A stretch of 64,000 nucleotides of DNA from Candidatus Methanoperedens nitratireducens (GCF_900196725.1 NZ_FZMP01000196.1:36561-100560); one strand, 5' to 3'. Counted from the first letter of the stretch, positions 17,436 through 26,376 are shown. The notes: generated by a model not told the origin, from the sequence alone. Made by a program: numbers and translations.

Positions 17436-18158
17436 TTATTTTATCCCTGCTATTGTAACTAACCCATTTTCAATATCGTTAAATTCTATTTTAAATCCGG
17501 CATCTTTAAAATAATCCTTTACTACATCCCGCGAAATTATCAATTTTTTATATGAGCTTATTTTTTGGATCCATCTCCCATTCTCTTTTTCATAAATTAT
17601 ATCAAAAACTTTTACATAAGTAGAGCGACGTTCCAAAAAGCAAGTAAAAATCCTGTTATCATCACTTCTAACAGGAATAAATCTCTGTTCTTCTTTTAGT
17701 TCAAATGTCAAATCCCTGAATGTTAAAATCAGTTTCCCGGATTTTAAAAGTATTTTATAACTATTTTTAATCAATTTCTGGACAGACTCCAGACTATCAA
17801 GGTGGGTAATAGTATCTCCCATGCAAACTATTAATTCAGGTTTGCAGTTAGAGTAAATATCAAAATTTAAAATATTGTCTTCTATTGCTTCGATACTTAA
17901 GCCGTTACTTTTACTTTTCAATTCATTCAATAGTTTTTTGCTAAAATCAATCGCTTTAACCTTAAATCCGATTTTTGCCAGCGGAATTGATTGAAAGCCG
18001 CAACCGGCTCCCAGATCAATAGCGATTTTCGATGAAACCGGTTTGATATTATGGCACTGAAAAAATCGCTGGTTTTCGTTCAGTTTAGCGTTAAAATCAC
18101 CGAACATCCAGGAATAATAATTCGCCAGGTGATTCTCATAGTGTTCCTTTGTATCCAT
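17436..18158 (-). CDS. Class I SAM-dependent methyltransferase
   Basis: The 240-residue protein has a clear SAM-binding motif I (AIDLGAGCGFQSIPLAKIG, about 46-64), motif II FKVKAIDFS and a mid-chain PELIVCMGDTITHL. The C-terminal part (RSTYVKVFDIIYEKENGRWIQKI) suits small-molecule methyltransferases, but the substrate is unknown. The region is AT-rich compared with its neighbours, hinting at recent acquisition. Its frame continues upstream without a stop into a methyltransferase fragment (18159-18359), so a fused longer product cannot be excluded, though the ATG at 18158 gives a complete domain. Confidence 0.8.
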   Translation of the reverse strand: MDTKEHYENHLANYYSWMFGDFNAKLNENQRFFQCHNIKPVSSKIAIDLGAGCGFQSIPLAKIGFKVKAIDFSKKLLNELKSKSNGLSIEAIEDNILNFDIYSNCKPELIVCMGDTITHLDSLESVQKLIKNSYKILLKSGKLILTFRDLTFELKEEQRFIPVRSDDNRIFTCFLERRSTYVKVFDIIYEKENGRWIQKISSYKKLIISRDVVKDYFKDAGFKIEFNDIENGLVTIAGIK

Positions 18159-18359
18159 TGCTGCCTCCGATCCTTGCCCGGTATTCTCCGCTATGAGTAT
18201 CCATGAAATGTGATGATGCGTCTTCCCCTGAGTTCCGGGTTCATCGTACTCGCGCTCGTACAGTTCCTTAATAGAAAGAAATCTGAAATCCTCCTCCAGA
18301 TCTTCTTTTGTGCAGAAATGAAGGTACTTATTATATATAAACGAATTGGGTTCATATAT
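18159..18359 (-). pseudogene. C-terminal remnant of another methyltransferase
   Basis: Between a stop at 18360-18362 and the ATG at 18158 the same frame encodes KYLHFCTKEDLEEDF, IKELYEREYDEPGTQGKTHH and HISWILIAEN. This is the typical end of a TehB-like methyltransferase (…H-H-x-WxLIAEK). The front half with the SAM motifs is missing, replaced by the end of the deformylase-like gene. It reads straight into the intact methyltransferase without a stop. A TATA-like TTATATATAA inside it could drive the downstream gene. Confidence 0.65.
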
Positions 18360-18387
18360 CTATTCAGCAAGAGCGGAAGCGAAAGTA

Positions 18388-18924
18388 TTATTGTCTAAAT
18401 TCGCCCGTAAACCTGAACTCCCACAAACTCCCGCCTTTGATCTCCTTCTGCCTCAGGTGCTCTATCTCATGGGCAATATCATAAGCAGTAGAGCCATCGA
18501 AAACGAGTTCTTTTTCAGCCAGTTCCTCTATCTTTATCTCCTTTTCAAGAGGATTTACAGTAGTTTTTATTATGCGGTCACTCATTACTCGAACTTTGTA
18601 TGGTCGCCTGACAAGCAATCTCATCTCCTCATTCCCGCATTTCTCAAGCCTGTGGACAGTTCCCTCTTCATCTCTAATTTCAGGATTAACGAACAAATAT
18701 ATTTCCTCAAGAGAATATCCGAGTTTTCTTTCATCATCGTAAATCGTGGTCTTGTCCATCACTGCCATTGTCTTTATGTCCTCGGAAGAATAGCTCCAGT
18801 CCCCGCCGTCCCTCAGGGAGAGCAGAAGCGGAGTAAAAGCATCTGCCGGCAAGTTAAAACTTGAAATCAGCTTTCTCTCGGCATTCGTGAAATCTATGAT
18901 TTCCCTGACCTTATCTATGTCCAT
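18388..18924 (-). CDS. Peptide deformylase-like protein
   Basis: The C-terminal motif AHEIEHLRQKEI matches the HExxH metal site of peptide deformylase, and the middle VHRLEKCGNEE...VRRPYKVRV matches the region of the EGCLS motif, keeping the metal-binding Cys. The first motif (GxGLAAxQ) is not recognisable. Length is 178 residues, close to the family. Archaea start translation with unformylated Met, so an ordinary deformylase role is unlikely; a related peptidase or amidase is possible. It overlaps the Nudix gene by 14 bases, suggesting one transcript. Confidence 0.68.
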   Translation of the reverse strand: MDIDKVREIIDFTNAERKLISSFNLPADAFTPLLLSLRDGGDWSYSSEDIKTMAVMDKTTIYDDERKLGYSLEEIYLFVNPEIRDEEGTVHRLEKCGNEEMRLLVRRPYKVRVMSDRIIKTTVNPLEKEIKIEELAEKELVFDGSTAYDIAHEIEHLRQKEIKGGSLWEFRFTGEFRQ

Positions 18925-19348
18925 TTTCTATGATCCTTTGTTCCTTAAGGAATGTATGTGCCTTCCTCAGTATATTCTTCGCATTCTCAAAAGTGAGTCG
19001 CTCTATAGCCTTTTGATAGTCCAGCCACTCGTAGCCGGTATGTTCGAAAGATAGCACCACTTCACTAGTTTCGGTCTCCATCAGGAAAAATACGGCTTCC
19101 TTATAGACAGTCCTGCCCCCCATCTTGAAAAAATATCTTATCTCTTCCCTGAATCCTTCGATGAACCTTGCATCCGTGATACCTGTTTCTTCCATGAGCT
19201 CTCTTACGACCGTGTCCCTTTCGCTCTCGCCTTTCTCGACCTCGCCTTTTACATAATCCCAGTGACCTGCTTCGTAATGCAATAAAAGATATTTTACTTC
19301 CCGGTTTTTCCTGAATACTACGGCCCCACATGATTTTTTCCGCATCAT
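18911..19348 (-). CDS. Nudix hydrolase, Ap4A-type
   Basis: The Nudix box is complete and canonical: GEVEKGESERDTVVRELMEE followed by TGI (about 35-57). The N-terminal SCGAVVFRKNREVKYLLLHY and the late FEHTGYEWLDYQKAIERLTF resemble bis(5'-nucleosyl)-tetraphosphatases, which cleave Ap4A to ATP and AMP. At 145 residues it is a single-domain enzyme. It lies between the uracil-DNA glycosylase gene (25 bases upstream) and the deformylase-like gene (overlapping), probably in one operon. Confidence 0.88.
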   Translation of the reverse strand: MMRKKSCGAVVFRKNREVKYLLLHYEAGHWDYVKGEVEKGESERDTVVRELMEETGITDARFIEGFREEIRYFFKMGGRTVYKEAVFFLMETETSEVVLSFEHTGYEWLDYQKAIERLTFENAKNILRKAHTFLKEQRIIENGHR

Positions 19349-19373
19349 ATTTCTTCCCTGTAGCTATTATATA

Positions 19374-19961
19374 TTATACGGATTCTTCAAGTTCTTTCTT
19401 TATTTTCTGGAAATCCTCTTTGAGTCTTTGCCTGAATGAAGGATTATAAAGTACTGCTGCCGGATGATAGGTGGGTATTATCCTTACAGGAATATCAAGA
19501 AGCCTCTCCGTATATATCCTTCCCCTGACCTGCGCGAGCCCATTTACCTCAACACCTACCTTTGAAAGGATATATTTTGTTGAGTGCTTTCCCAGTGTAG
19601 CAATGATATTTGGCTTTATGATATGTATCTGCCTGTCAAGATAGGATGTGCAGGCTTTGATCTCATCGGCTCTTGGCTCCCTGTTCTCAGGCGGTCTGTG
19701 CTTTACGATATTGCATATATACACATCTTCCCTTTTAAGACCTGTAACTGAAATGAGCGTGTTGAGAAGCTTTCCCGCGCTCCCGACGAAAGGTCTGCCT
19801 TTAATATCTTCCTGGTTACCCGGCGCCTCGCCTATCAGCATAAGGGATGCATCAAGATTGCCTTCACCGGGAACAGGATTCCTGGCGTGCTGCCAGAGGC
19901 GGCATTTTCTACAGACCTGCACCTGTGCGACTATTTCATCGATAAGTTCCTGCTTTGGCAT
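19374..19961 (-). CDS. udg: Type-4 uracil-DNA glycosylase
   Basis: Removes uracil from DNA, with a [4Fe-4S] cluster typical of family 4. The 195-residue protein has cluster cysteines in VCRKCRLW and in the ICNIVKHRPPENREP...EIKAC region. The catalytic/uracil-binding motif is GEAPGNQED and the C-terminal motif is TYHPAAVLY. The N-terminal helix precedes the first Cys at about residue 17. It follows infB by 28 bases on the same strand and heads the UDG-Nudix-deformylase-like group. Confidence 0.93.
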   Translation of the reverse strand: MPKQELIDEIVAQVQVCRKCRLWQHARNPVPGEGNLDASLMLIGEAPGNQEDIKGRPFVGSAGKLLNTLISVTGLKREDVYICNIVKHRPPENREPRADEIKACTSYLDRQIHIIKPNIIATLGKHSTKYILSKVGVEVNGLAQVRGRIYTERLLDIPVRIIPTYHPAAVLYNPSFRQRLKEDFQKIKKELEESV

Positions 19962-19989
19962 ATTGATCTGAAAAAGCTATATTTTCCAC

Positions 19990-21753
19990 TCACTTGCCCC
20001 AGAACGGGTTTCCTCTCCTCTTTAGCTCCATGAAAGCCATCAGTGCCTCCTTATCCTCGACCGACATCGCCTCGAATAGCTCCTGCTCGGCGATTTTCGC
20101 ATGCTTCTCAGGCACTTCTACGTAGAGTATATCCCCTTCCTTTATCTGCCGCCCCACAACTGGTCCGTCTATAGCAACAGCCACCTCCTTGCCAGTCGCA
20201 GCCTCGCTCAGGTTCTCGCTGTGTTCCTGGATGCCCTTTATCCTTCCAACTATCATCCCGTCCGTCCTCATCACCTCAAGGTTCGTCTTGATTATACCGC
20301 CCAGCACGCGTACACCCACAACAGCAGGCTTGCTCTGCCTGAACGTGCAGTCCGGCAGTATCTGGAACCTGGCGGGCTTGATGATGGTCTCGTAGCGCTT
20401 TTTCTCAATGAGCTGCTTTTGTTCCGCAACCCATTTCTTGTAATCCTCGATAAGCCTGTAGATGACATCGTTAATGAACACCTTGGTGTTCGAACCGGCA
20501 AGTTCCTCCTGGGCATCAGGAAGAATATCCACATCAAATCCAACGATTACCGATAAAAGCGGGTCTTTAATTGTTTTTATTTCTGCCACATCGCGTTTCG
20601 TAATGTCGCCAATATCCGCCCTGCGTATCGGTATATTCTCTTTTTTCAGTTCGTTCACAAGAGCTTCAAGAGAGCCAAGGGTATCGGCTTTGATCAATAT
20701 CCCGTTTGACTGCGTTTCAATCCTTACCGCATCCACCTCGGATTTTATCTGAGCAGCTATTTCATTGATATTATCCAGCGCCACCCGTATCTGCGAGCCC
20801 GCAAGTGCACCTTCAAGGTTCGGTGCGGCGATCTTTATACCGGACGCGGCAACCACTTTTTTTACAGGCTTGAATTTTTCCTCTGCCCTCATCTCGGATA
20901 GCGGGCGCGGTTTCAGGAGAGCCCTTACCTTCGTAACAATAGGGTTTCCCAGACTCCCTACCACCACAGTATCCCCGACATTCAGTTCCCCGTCATACAA
21001 TATCACATCCAGCGTGGTGCCAAGACCGGTCTCCTCCTTAACCTCAATGACCGTGCCAATGCCAGGTCCTACCGCCCTGTATTCCAGGTCTTTCTCAAGG
21101 AATCTCTGCGCCAGCCCCATCAATACCATGAGGATGTCCGGTATGCCCTCTCCGGTCTTTGCGCTGAGCGGTATCACGCCTACGTTCCGCTGGAAATCAC
21201 GCACTCTGTCGTACCTGTCCGAGCTGAACCCCATCTCATAGAGCTTACCGATGAGCACGTATATTTTTCCATCAAGCGCGGTCCTTACATGCTCTGCCTG
21301 TTGCGGGTACGATAGTATGAATGGCTGCCCCGGTTGCGAGTTCCAGCCTGAGAGCCTGTCGATCTTGTTCGCAGCGACCACGAACGGCGTCTTGAACCTT
21401 TTAAGTATCTCAACAGCTTCAATAGTCTGGGGCTGGAACCCTTCGTTTATATCAACAACAAGCACCGCAAGGTCAGCCAGCGCGCCTCCCCTTGCCCGCA
21501 GCGTGGTGAACGCCCTGTGCCCCGGGGTATCTATGAAAAGCAGCCCGGGTATTTTTGTATCGGATTTAAAAATGGGCCCGCATACGCGTTTTATTACATC
21601 TAGCGGCACTTCTGTTGCGCCGATATGCTGCGTTATCAGACCCGCTTCACGCGCAGCTATTGTGGTGCCCCTTATCCTGTCAAGGAGCGATGTCTTACCG
21701 TGGTCAACATGTCCCATAACGCATACTATGGGCGTGCGCAGGTTTTGTGCCAT
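19990..21753 (-). CDS. infB: Translation initiation factor IF-2/aIF5B
   Basis: GTPase that joins ribosomal subunits and positions initiator tRNA. The 587-residue protein has G1 MGHVDHGKTSLLD near the start, G2-region TQHIGATEVP, G3 FIDTPGHRAF, G4 VAANKIDR and a later SAKTGEGIPDIL, followed by the aIF5B domains II-IV. The G4 region is without intein. The short archaeal form lacks the long bacterial N-terminus. It lies downstream of the r-protein/ndk block, separated from ndk by a winged-helix gene that is not part of the common archaeal order. Confidence 0.95.
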   Translation of the reverse strand: MAQNLRTPIVCVMGHVDHGKTSLLDRIRGTTIAAREAGLITQHIGATEVPLDVIKRVCGPIFKSDTKIPGLLFIDTPGHRAFTTLRARGGALADLAVLVVDINEGFQPQTIEAVEILKRFKTPFVVAANKIDRLSGWNSQPGQPFILSYPQQAEHVRTALDGKIYVLIGKLYEMGFSSDRYDRVRDFQRNVGVIPLSAKTGEGIPDILMVLMGLAQRFLEKDLEYRAVGPGIGTVIEVKEETGLGTTLDVILYDGELNVGDTVVVGSLGNPIVTKVRALLKPRPLSEMRAEEKFKPVKKVVAASGIKIAAPNLEGALAGSQIRVALDNINEIAAQIKSEVDAVRIETQSNGILIKADTLGSLEALVNELKKENIPIRRADIGDITKRDVAEIKTIKDPLLSVIVGFDVDILPDAQEELAGSNTKVFINDVIYRLIEDYKKWVAEQKQLIEKKRYETIIKPARFQILPDCTFRQSKPAVVGVRVLGGIIKTNLEVMRTDGMIVGRIKGIQEHSENLSEAATGKEVAVAIDGPVVGRQIKEGDILYVEVPEKHAKIAEQELFEAMSVEDKEALMAFMELKRRGNPFWGK

Positions 21754-21912
21754 AACGTTGTGGTCTCTATAACGTGTACTATAGTTATAATATTTGGGTT
21801 ACACCCGGCTCATCCGGCTGTCCTATGCCAGCTTTAGACGTTCCCGGAGAAGGCTGACGCTCCATGCCTGATAGGAAGAATACTTGAGCCAGTTGCTTAT
21901 TTTTTAATAAGT

Positions 21913-22290
21913 TCAGTATCTTCTCGATTTCCTCAACCGCTCAATCCTTAACCGCGCCTCATCCGCTGCTTTTCTCTGCTGCTTTTCAATCTGCGCGATT
22001 ATCTCATCAAAGCTAACTTTGAGTGAATATATTTTATATGGTCTTCCTTTGCCCGGCTTTTTCCCCTCACGCTCATTTATCCAGCCATGTTCTTTTAACT
22101 CCCTCATAGCAACGCTGACTTCCGGCTGCCTCAACCCGGTTACTTTCTCTAAGTCTACAGATGTAACCTCATCCCCTGTTTGAAGGTAGCTCAGAATTCT
22201 GGCAACAGGTCTACTCATACCTAAAGATATGAGTGTATCTGTGATTTCTTCGTTCTTTTCGTCGAGTTGTTTCATAATAAGTGTTTTCAT
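21913..22290 (-). CDS. Winged-helix transcriptional regulator
   Basis: The 125-residue protein carries a MarR/TrmB-like winged helix: SRPVARILSYLQTG, TSVDLEKVTGLRQPEVSVAMRELKEHGWI (recognition helix about 55-70) and the wing GRPYKIYSL. A coiled C-terminus (EKQQRKAADEARLRIERLRK) probably dimerises it. It lies between ndk and infB on the same strand but with AT-rich spacers and a TATA-like stretch near 22310, so it is probably transcribed separately. Target unknown. Confidence 0.78.
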   Translation of the reverse strand: MKTLIMKQLDEKNEEITDTLISLGMSRPVARILSYLQTGDEVTSVDLEKVTGLRQPEVSVAMRELKEHGWINEREGKKPGKGRPYKIYSLKVSFDEIIAQIEKQQRKAADEARLRIERLRKSRRY

Positions 22291-22356
22291 ATCGACTCCC
22301 AGAATATATTATGATACCGTAATATATTAATCTTTCGATAGGAAAATTATGAGACT

Positions 22357-22806
22357 TTACTCGTAAACCCAGGTTTCGTCCATCCGCGAGTACCATGAAA
22401 TCTCGGATTCCTTGAAATGAATACCTATTTCCCTCTGCGCGGATTCGGGTGAGTCGCTGGCATGGACGACATTGCGTCCCGTATCAAGCGCGAAGTCCCC
22501 GCGGATGCTTCCCGTCGCAGCGTTGGCGGGATTTGTGGCTCCGTTAATAGCACGCATCACAGAGACCGCATTCTTCCCTTCAACCACCATCGAGACCGAC
22601 GGTCCGGATGTTATGAAGTCGATCAGCGAATTAAAAAAAGGTTTCTGGGCATGCTCAGCGTAGTGTTCCTTGGCACTCTCGCCGGATATCGTGTTCATCC
22701 GGAGCGCCACTATTTTAAGCCCGCGCCTCTCTATCCTTCTGATTACCTCGCCTACCAGCCCGCGCTGTACGCCGTCCGGCTTGACCATAACATACGTGCG
22801 CTCCAA
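22357..22806 (-). CDS. ndk: Nucleoside diphosphate kinase
   Basis: Ndk moves the terminal phosphate between nucleoside triphosphates and diphosphates. The 149-residue protein has the usual start [28 protein letters not shown], and the active-site [16 protein letters not shown] with the phospho-histidine. It is translated just after rpl24e (9-base gap) in the archaeal block rpl7ae-rps28e-rpl24e-ndk. Confidence 0.96.
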   Translation of the reverse strand: MERTYVMVKPDGVQRGLVGEVIRRIERRGLKIVALRMNTISGESAKEHYAEHAQKPFFNSLIDFITSGPSVSMVVEGKNAVSVMRAINGATNPANAATGSIRGDFALDTGRNVVHASDSPESAQREIGIHFKESEISWYSRMDETWVYE

Positions 22807-22815
22807 GGTCTCACC

Positions 22816-23007
22816 TTACTTCGCTTTTCCTCTTGCTTTAATTCCGGCTTCTGTCCATCTGACCTTGCGCGGTATTCTTCCAAGGTCTGAATTCCCCTGG
22901 CATTTGGATGAGCAGAAATAGAACACAGTCCCGTCTTTCCTGGCAAACAGTTTGCCGGTGCCCGGCTCTATTGCGCCTCCGCAAAAAGAGCATTTCCTTT
23001 TTTCCAT
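22816..23007 (-). CDS. rpl24e: Ribosomal protein L24e
   Basis: A 63-residue zinc-binding protein of the large ribosomal subunit. The zinc knuckles are [13 protein letters not shown] and FCSSKC, followed by the basic tail [18 protein letters not shown]. It sits between rps28e and ndk with gaps of only 4 and 9 bases, so it belongs to the same transcript. Confidence 0.96.
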   Translation of the reverse strand: MEKRKCSFCGGAIEPGTGKLFARKDGTVFYFCSSKCQGNSDLGRIPRKVRWTEAGIKARGKAK

Positions 23008-23011
23008 GACT

Positions 23012-23227
23012 TCACCTTGAAATTAATTTCTTTGCTTCCCTGGATGTCTCAAGCAGTATCAGGATATCACCGTTTTTTACTGGTCCGATAACATTGCGGG
23101 TTATGATCCTGCCTTTGTCCCTGCCTTCGAGTATCCTGCACTGAACCTGCATGGCCTCACCATGCATTCCGGTCTTGCCTATCACTTCGATTACTTCCGC
23201 AGGATATCCTGCCTCTTCGTCTGCCAT
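23012..23227 (-). CDS. rps28e: Ribosomal protein S28e
   Basis: A 71-residue OB-fold protein of the small subunit near the decoding site. Visible family sequence: [44 protein letters not shown] and the C-terminal ETSREAKK. It lies 4 bases after rpl7ae and 4 bases before rpl24e. Confidence 0.96.
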   Translation of the reverse strand: MADEEAGYPAEVIEVIGKTGMHGEAMQVQCRILEGRDKGRIITRNVIGPVKNGDILILLETSREAKKLISR

Positions 23228-23231
23228 GTTC

Positions 23232-23603
23232 TCACTTCTTCAGCGCCTGGACCTTCTGGGCTACTTCTTCTACTAATTCCTTGCCCTTCCCCGGTTCTAC
23301 TATTGCTGCCGCACCGCTTCCCACGGTCAATCCGGCGGCTGCACCAAGCTCTACCTGCTTTTTGACAAAGATGTACGGTGTGTTCTTCTCATCGCACAGT
23401 GCAGGCATATGAGCCACTATCTCGGGCGGGTTCACGTCTTCGCCTATTATTACAAGTTTTGCAATCCCACGCTCAATTGCTTTTGTTGTTTCGTTTGTTC
23501 CTTTTCGTATCTTTCCTGTATCCCGAGCCATCTCTAAAGCTTCCAGTGCTTTATTGGATAAATCTGCGGGAACTTCGAATTTAATGTACATTGGTTGTGC
23601 CAT
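23232..23603 (-). CDS. rpl7ae: Ribosomal protein L7Ae
   Basis: L7Ae binds kink-turns in 23S rRNA, box C/D and H/ACA guide RNAs and archaeal RNase P. I place the start at 23603 ([12 protein letters not shown]), preceded by AAGGAAGT, rather than the upstream ATG at 23642, because the family begins here. The 123 residues include [16 protein letters not shown] (RNA contact), [21 protein letters not shown] and the late [12 protein letters not shown]. It heads the r-protein/ndk transcript. Confidence 0.95.
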   Translation of the reverse strand: MAQPMYIKFEVPADLSNKALEALEMARDTGKIRKGTNETTKAIERGIAKLVIIGEDVNPPEIVAHMPALCDEKNTPYIFVKKQVELGAAAGLTVGSGAAAIVEPGKGKELVEEVAQKVQALKK

Positions 23604-23697
23604 ATTAATTACTTCCTTCAGGATATTAGTATCCTTCATCATTCATTTGATTAAAAGTATCGGCTTCACTACAGCATTAAATGGTATATATTTTGCG

Positions 23698-24585
23698 CTA
23701 AGAGGTCTCTTCGCTTAATACCCTGAACAGGTCAGGTCCAGCTATTTTGACAGTGGTATAGTTTCCTTCACCGGTCACGTTATATTCCGTAAAACCTTTC
23801 TCCGTACTGTTGGCTTTTAACTGGTTGAGCTTTTTCAGGGTAGTGGAGTTCAAATCAAGATATGCAGTTGTCCTCACATAACTACCATTGTTCAACCCGA
23901 CACCCATATAATACTGTTTCGCAAAACTGACATTTGAACTCAGCATCTGGTATGGTGCCGGTTCAGCTTTACTGAGCAAACCTGCATACCGGTCATATGC
24001 GGTTGCTGTCTTATTCAGGCTTGTGATGATTTCCAGAACTCCACCGATCGTATCTCCTGGCGCAAGAATAGTAGGAGTTCCCATTACATTATATAATCCG
24101 TTTAACTGCGGTTCCTGTCTAACGAGAATATAGTAGCCTGCGATCTGTTGAGGATACTCGATATATTCAAAATCATTCCTTTCAGGATACATAATACTGA
24201 GAAGCAAGAACGAGTTGTTTTCTCCCTCTTTTAGCGCGGCATAATACACTTTTGTGGTAGTTGAGTTATAAATGATATCTGCCTCATTGATGACCGTTAC
24301 ATCCTGTCTTACCCACTGCATCATCTGCGGCGTCATGCCTTCAAGATCAGTATAGCTGGCTGACACTGCATCAACGGGTGTCATATTGAGAGCATCAGAG
24401 ATGGAATAGAACGGCTGGTTCATAGTCCAGTATTCGGGGTTGTATTTTTCCTGTTGAGGTGTTGATTGCGGTGCCTCTTGCTCCGTCTCGCTTCTCGGAT
24501 TGAGTAATAAAGCAAACACCGAAAGTACCATAGTTAAAGCCAGAAAGAGGGCTAAGATTACTTTGTATGTATTCTGCTTTCCCAT
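23698..24585 (-). CDS. Membrane-anchored surface protein of unknown function
   Basis: An uncleaved or cleaved N-terminal hydrophobic segment (about residues 8-28) is followed by a Gln/Pro/Ser-rich linker and a 240-residue extracytoplasmic domain with many N-glycosylation sequons (NMT, NST, NNS, NVS, NGS, NST, NVT, NYT). No cysteines are visible. The C-terminal half (TIGGVLEIITSLNKTATAYDRYAGLL…) looks like a helical and beta mixed domain I cannot name. It is divergent from the trp operon across a 99-base shared promoter region, but no link to tryptophan is apparent. Confidence 0.7.
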   Translation of the reverse strand: MGKQNTYKVILALFLALTMVLSVFALLLNPRSETEQEAPQSTPQQEKYNPEYWTMNQPFYSISDALNMTPVDAVSASYTDLEGMTPQMMQWVRQDVTVINEADIIYNSTTTKVYYAALKEGENNSFLLLSIMYPERNDFEYIEYPQQIAGYYILVRQEPQLNGLYNVMGTPTILAPGDTIGGVLEIITSLNKTATAYDRYAGLLSKAEPAPYQMLSSNVSFAKQYYMGVGLNNGSYVRTTAYLDLNSTTLKKLNQLKANSTEKGFTEYNVTGEGNYTTVKIAGPDLFRVLSEETS

Positions 24586-24627
24586 GCTGCCTCATATTAT
24601 TTTACTTATATTAAAGCCTCACGTAAC

Positions 24628-24675
24628 TTTTATATACAATGTATTCGTTTATACATTGATGTACAAGTATGTACA
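24628..24675 (+). promoter_or_regulatory. trp promoter with phased TRP boxes
   Basis: A TATA-like TTTTATATA (24628-24636) is followed by four hexamers at exact 10-base steps: TGTATT (24640), TATACA (24650), TGTACA (24660) and TGTACA (24670). TGTACA is the core of the TRP box bound by the repressor TrpY in Methanothermobacter. Their position across the expected transcription start, directly before trpD, suggests tryptophan-dependent repression by a TrpY-like protein binding one face of the helix. No trpY gene is recognised in the window. Confidence 0.7.
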
Positions 24676-24684
24676 GTGATAATT

Positions 24685-25713
24685 ATGAAAGAATATATCC
24701 AGAAACTCATCCAGAAGCAGGATCTGACATCGGACGAGGCGGAAGTCGCCATATCTAAAATATTCACGGAGGCGACAGATGCCCAGATAGCAGCGTTCTT
24801 AACAGCGCTGAAACTGAAAGGCGAAGCTCCCGCCGAGATCGCAGGGCTGGCGCGCGGAATGAAAAAGGCAGCGAACAGGATTTCCCCGAAAGTAAACGGG
24901 ATACTTGTGGATACCTGCGGCACAGGAGGCGACTCGACAGGCACCATCAACGTGAGCACTGGCGCAGCGCTCGTGGCTGCCGGTGCCGGTGTCCCGGTTG
25001 CAAAGCACGGGAACTATTCCATCACTTCAAAATCAGGAAGTGCTGACGTGCTAAGAGAACTCGGCATCCGGATAGACTCACCACCCGCGGAGGTGGAAAA
25101 GACCATTGAGAACGTAGGTATCGGATTTATGCTCGCCCCGGTGTTCCACCCTTCAATGAGACGTGTTGGGCAGATAAGACGCGACCTCGGTTTCAGGACT
25201 GTGTTCAATATCCTGGGTCCGCTCACCAATCCCGCAGGCGCGCAGGCGCAGGTGATCGGGGTTTTCGATAATTCCCTGTGCGAGCCGATGGCAAATGTCC
25301 TGAAGCTCCTCGGCACTAAAAGAGCCCTGGTAGTCCATGGAAGCGGCATGGATGAAATATCAAATGTGGGTGAGACTGCAATAGCCGAGTTGAATGGGGG
25401 CAGGATTACAAAATATACAATATCGCCCGAAAAACTTGGCATCAAACGTGTTCAGGCAAGTGAAATAGCAGGCGGTACCCCTGAAGAAAATGCAAGGGAT
25501 ATCGTGGAGGTGTTAAAAGGGAAAAAAGGAGCAAAGCGGGATATAATAGCAGTCAATGCGGGCGCAGCCCTGCTTGTAAGCGGGAAGGCGGAGAACCTGG
25601 ATTCGGGTATAAAAATGGCAGTTCAATCCATTGACAGCGGCGCAGCCCTGAATAAGCTGAGAGAGTTCGTGAACGCCGCTGGTGAGACTGGAAAGCTTGA
25701 GCGATTCCTGTAG
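24685..25713 (+). CDS. trpD: Anthranilate phosphoribosyltransferase
   Basis: TrpD joins anthranilate to PRPP. The 342-residue protein has the glycine-rich VDTCGTGGDSTGTINVSTG, the KHGNYSITSKSGSADVLRELG and FNILGPLTNPAGAQAQVIGV family segments, and a C-terminal VNAGAALLVSGKA. I place the start at ATG 24685; a GTG at 24676 in the same frame would add three residues and would overlap the last TGTACA box. First gene of trpDFEG; trpF follows 12 bases later. Confidence 0.95.
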   Translation: MKEYIQKLIQKQDLTSDEAEVAISKIFTEATDAQIAAFLTALKLKGEAPAEIAGLARGMKKAANRISPKVNGILVDTCGTGGDSTGTINVSTGAALVAAGAGVPVAKHGNYSITSKSGSADVLRELGIRIDSPPAEVEKTIENVGIGFMLAPVFHPSMRRVGQIRRDLGFRTVFNILGPLTNPAGAQAQVIGVFDNSLCEPMANVLKLLGTKRALVVHGSGMDEISNVGETAIAELNGGRITKYTISPEKLGIKRVQASEIAGGTPEENARDIVEVLKGKKGAKRDIIAVNAGAALLVSGKAENLDSGIKMAVQSIDSGAALNKLREFVNAAGETGKLERFL

Positions 25714-25725
25714 AGAGTAGAACAA

Positions 25726-26376
25726 ATGAAGGTTAAGATTTGCGGGATTAAGACAGAGCGCGATCTTGGCATGGCATTGAATGCCGGGACAGATGCTGTA
25801 GGTTTCATTACCGAGGTGCCGGTGGATTCGCCCAGAAAAATCAGTCTTGCGGAAGCATCAAGACTGGTATTAAAAGTACCGGTCTTCGTTGCCTCCGTAC
25901 TTGTCATCATGCCGGAGAATGCGGAGCAGGGGGTACGTATGATACAGGCTGCAAGACCAACTGCTGTCCAGATACATAATACGCTTGGGATCCAGGAGTT
26001 AAAGAAAATCAAGGAAACCGGGGTAAAGCTCATTAAAACGATTCATGTGTCTCAACAGGCCGATGCCCTGACCCTTATAAAGCAGGTAAGCGAACTTCAC
26101 GGGATAGCCGATGCAGTTCTCCTTGACTCCATGCGTGACGGGAACTCCGGCGGGACAGGAGTGCCGCATAACTGGGAGATAAGTTCGGAAATCGCACTTC
26201 ATTCAGGCATGCCCGTGATACTGGCAGGCGGATTGAAGCCTGAAAATGTCACGGATGCGATCAGGACGGTGCGACCTTATGCGGTAGATACAGCTTCTGG
26301 AGTTGAAACCGATGGAAGAAAGGATGAGAAGAAAGTGATGGCTTTTATCAAGAATGCGAGGATGCATGAAATTTGA
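25726..26376 (+). CDS. trpF: Phosphoribosylanthranilate isomerase
   Basis: TIM-barrel isomerase converting phosphoribosylanthranilate to CdRP. The 216-residue protein has the general-base motif KICGIKTERDL (Cys6 region), the general acid in AVLLDSMRDG, and the phosphate-binding VILAGGLKPENV and AVDTASGVETDGRKD. It overlaps trpE by 11 bases with the inner start used here, implying coupled translation. Confidence 0.95.
   Translation: MKVKICGIKTERDLGMALNAGTDAVGFITEVPVDSPRKISLAEASRLVLKVPVFVASVLVIMPENAEQGVRMIQAARPTAVQIHNTLGIQELKKIKETGVKLIKTIHVSQQADALTLIKQVSELHGIADAVLLDSMRDGNSGGTGVPHNWEISSEIALHSGMPVILAGGLKPENVTDAIRTVRPYAVDTASGVETDGRKDEKKVMAFIKNARMHEI

Noticed and set aside
18210..18398. 62-residue plus-strand frame with a hydrophobic start
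   Set aside because: It lies opposite the methyltransferase fragment, whose motifs are much more convincing.
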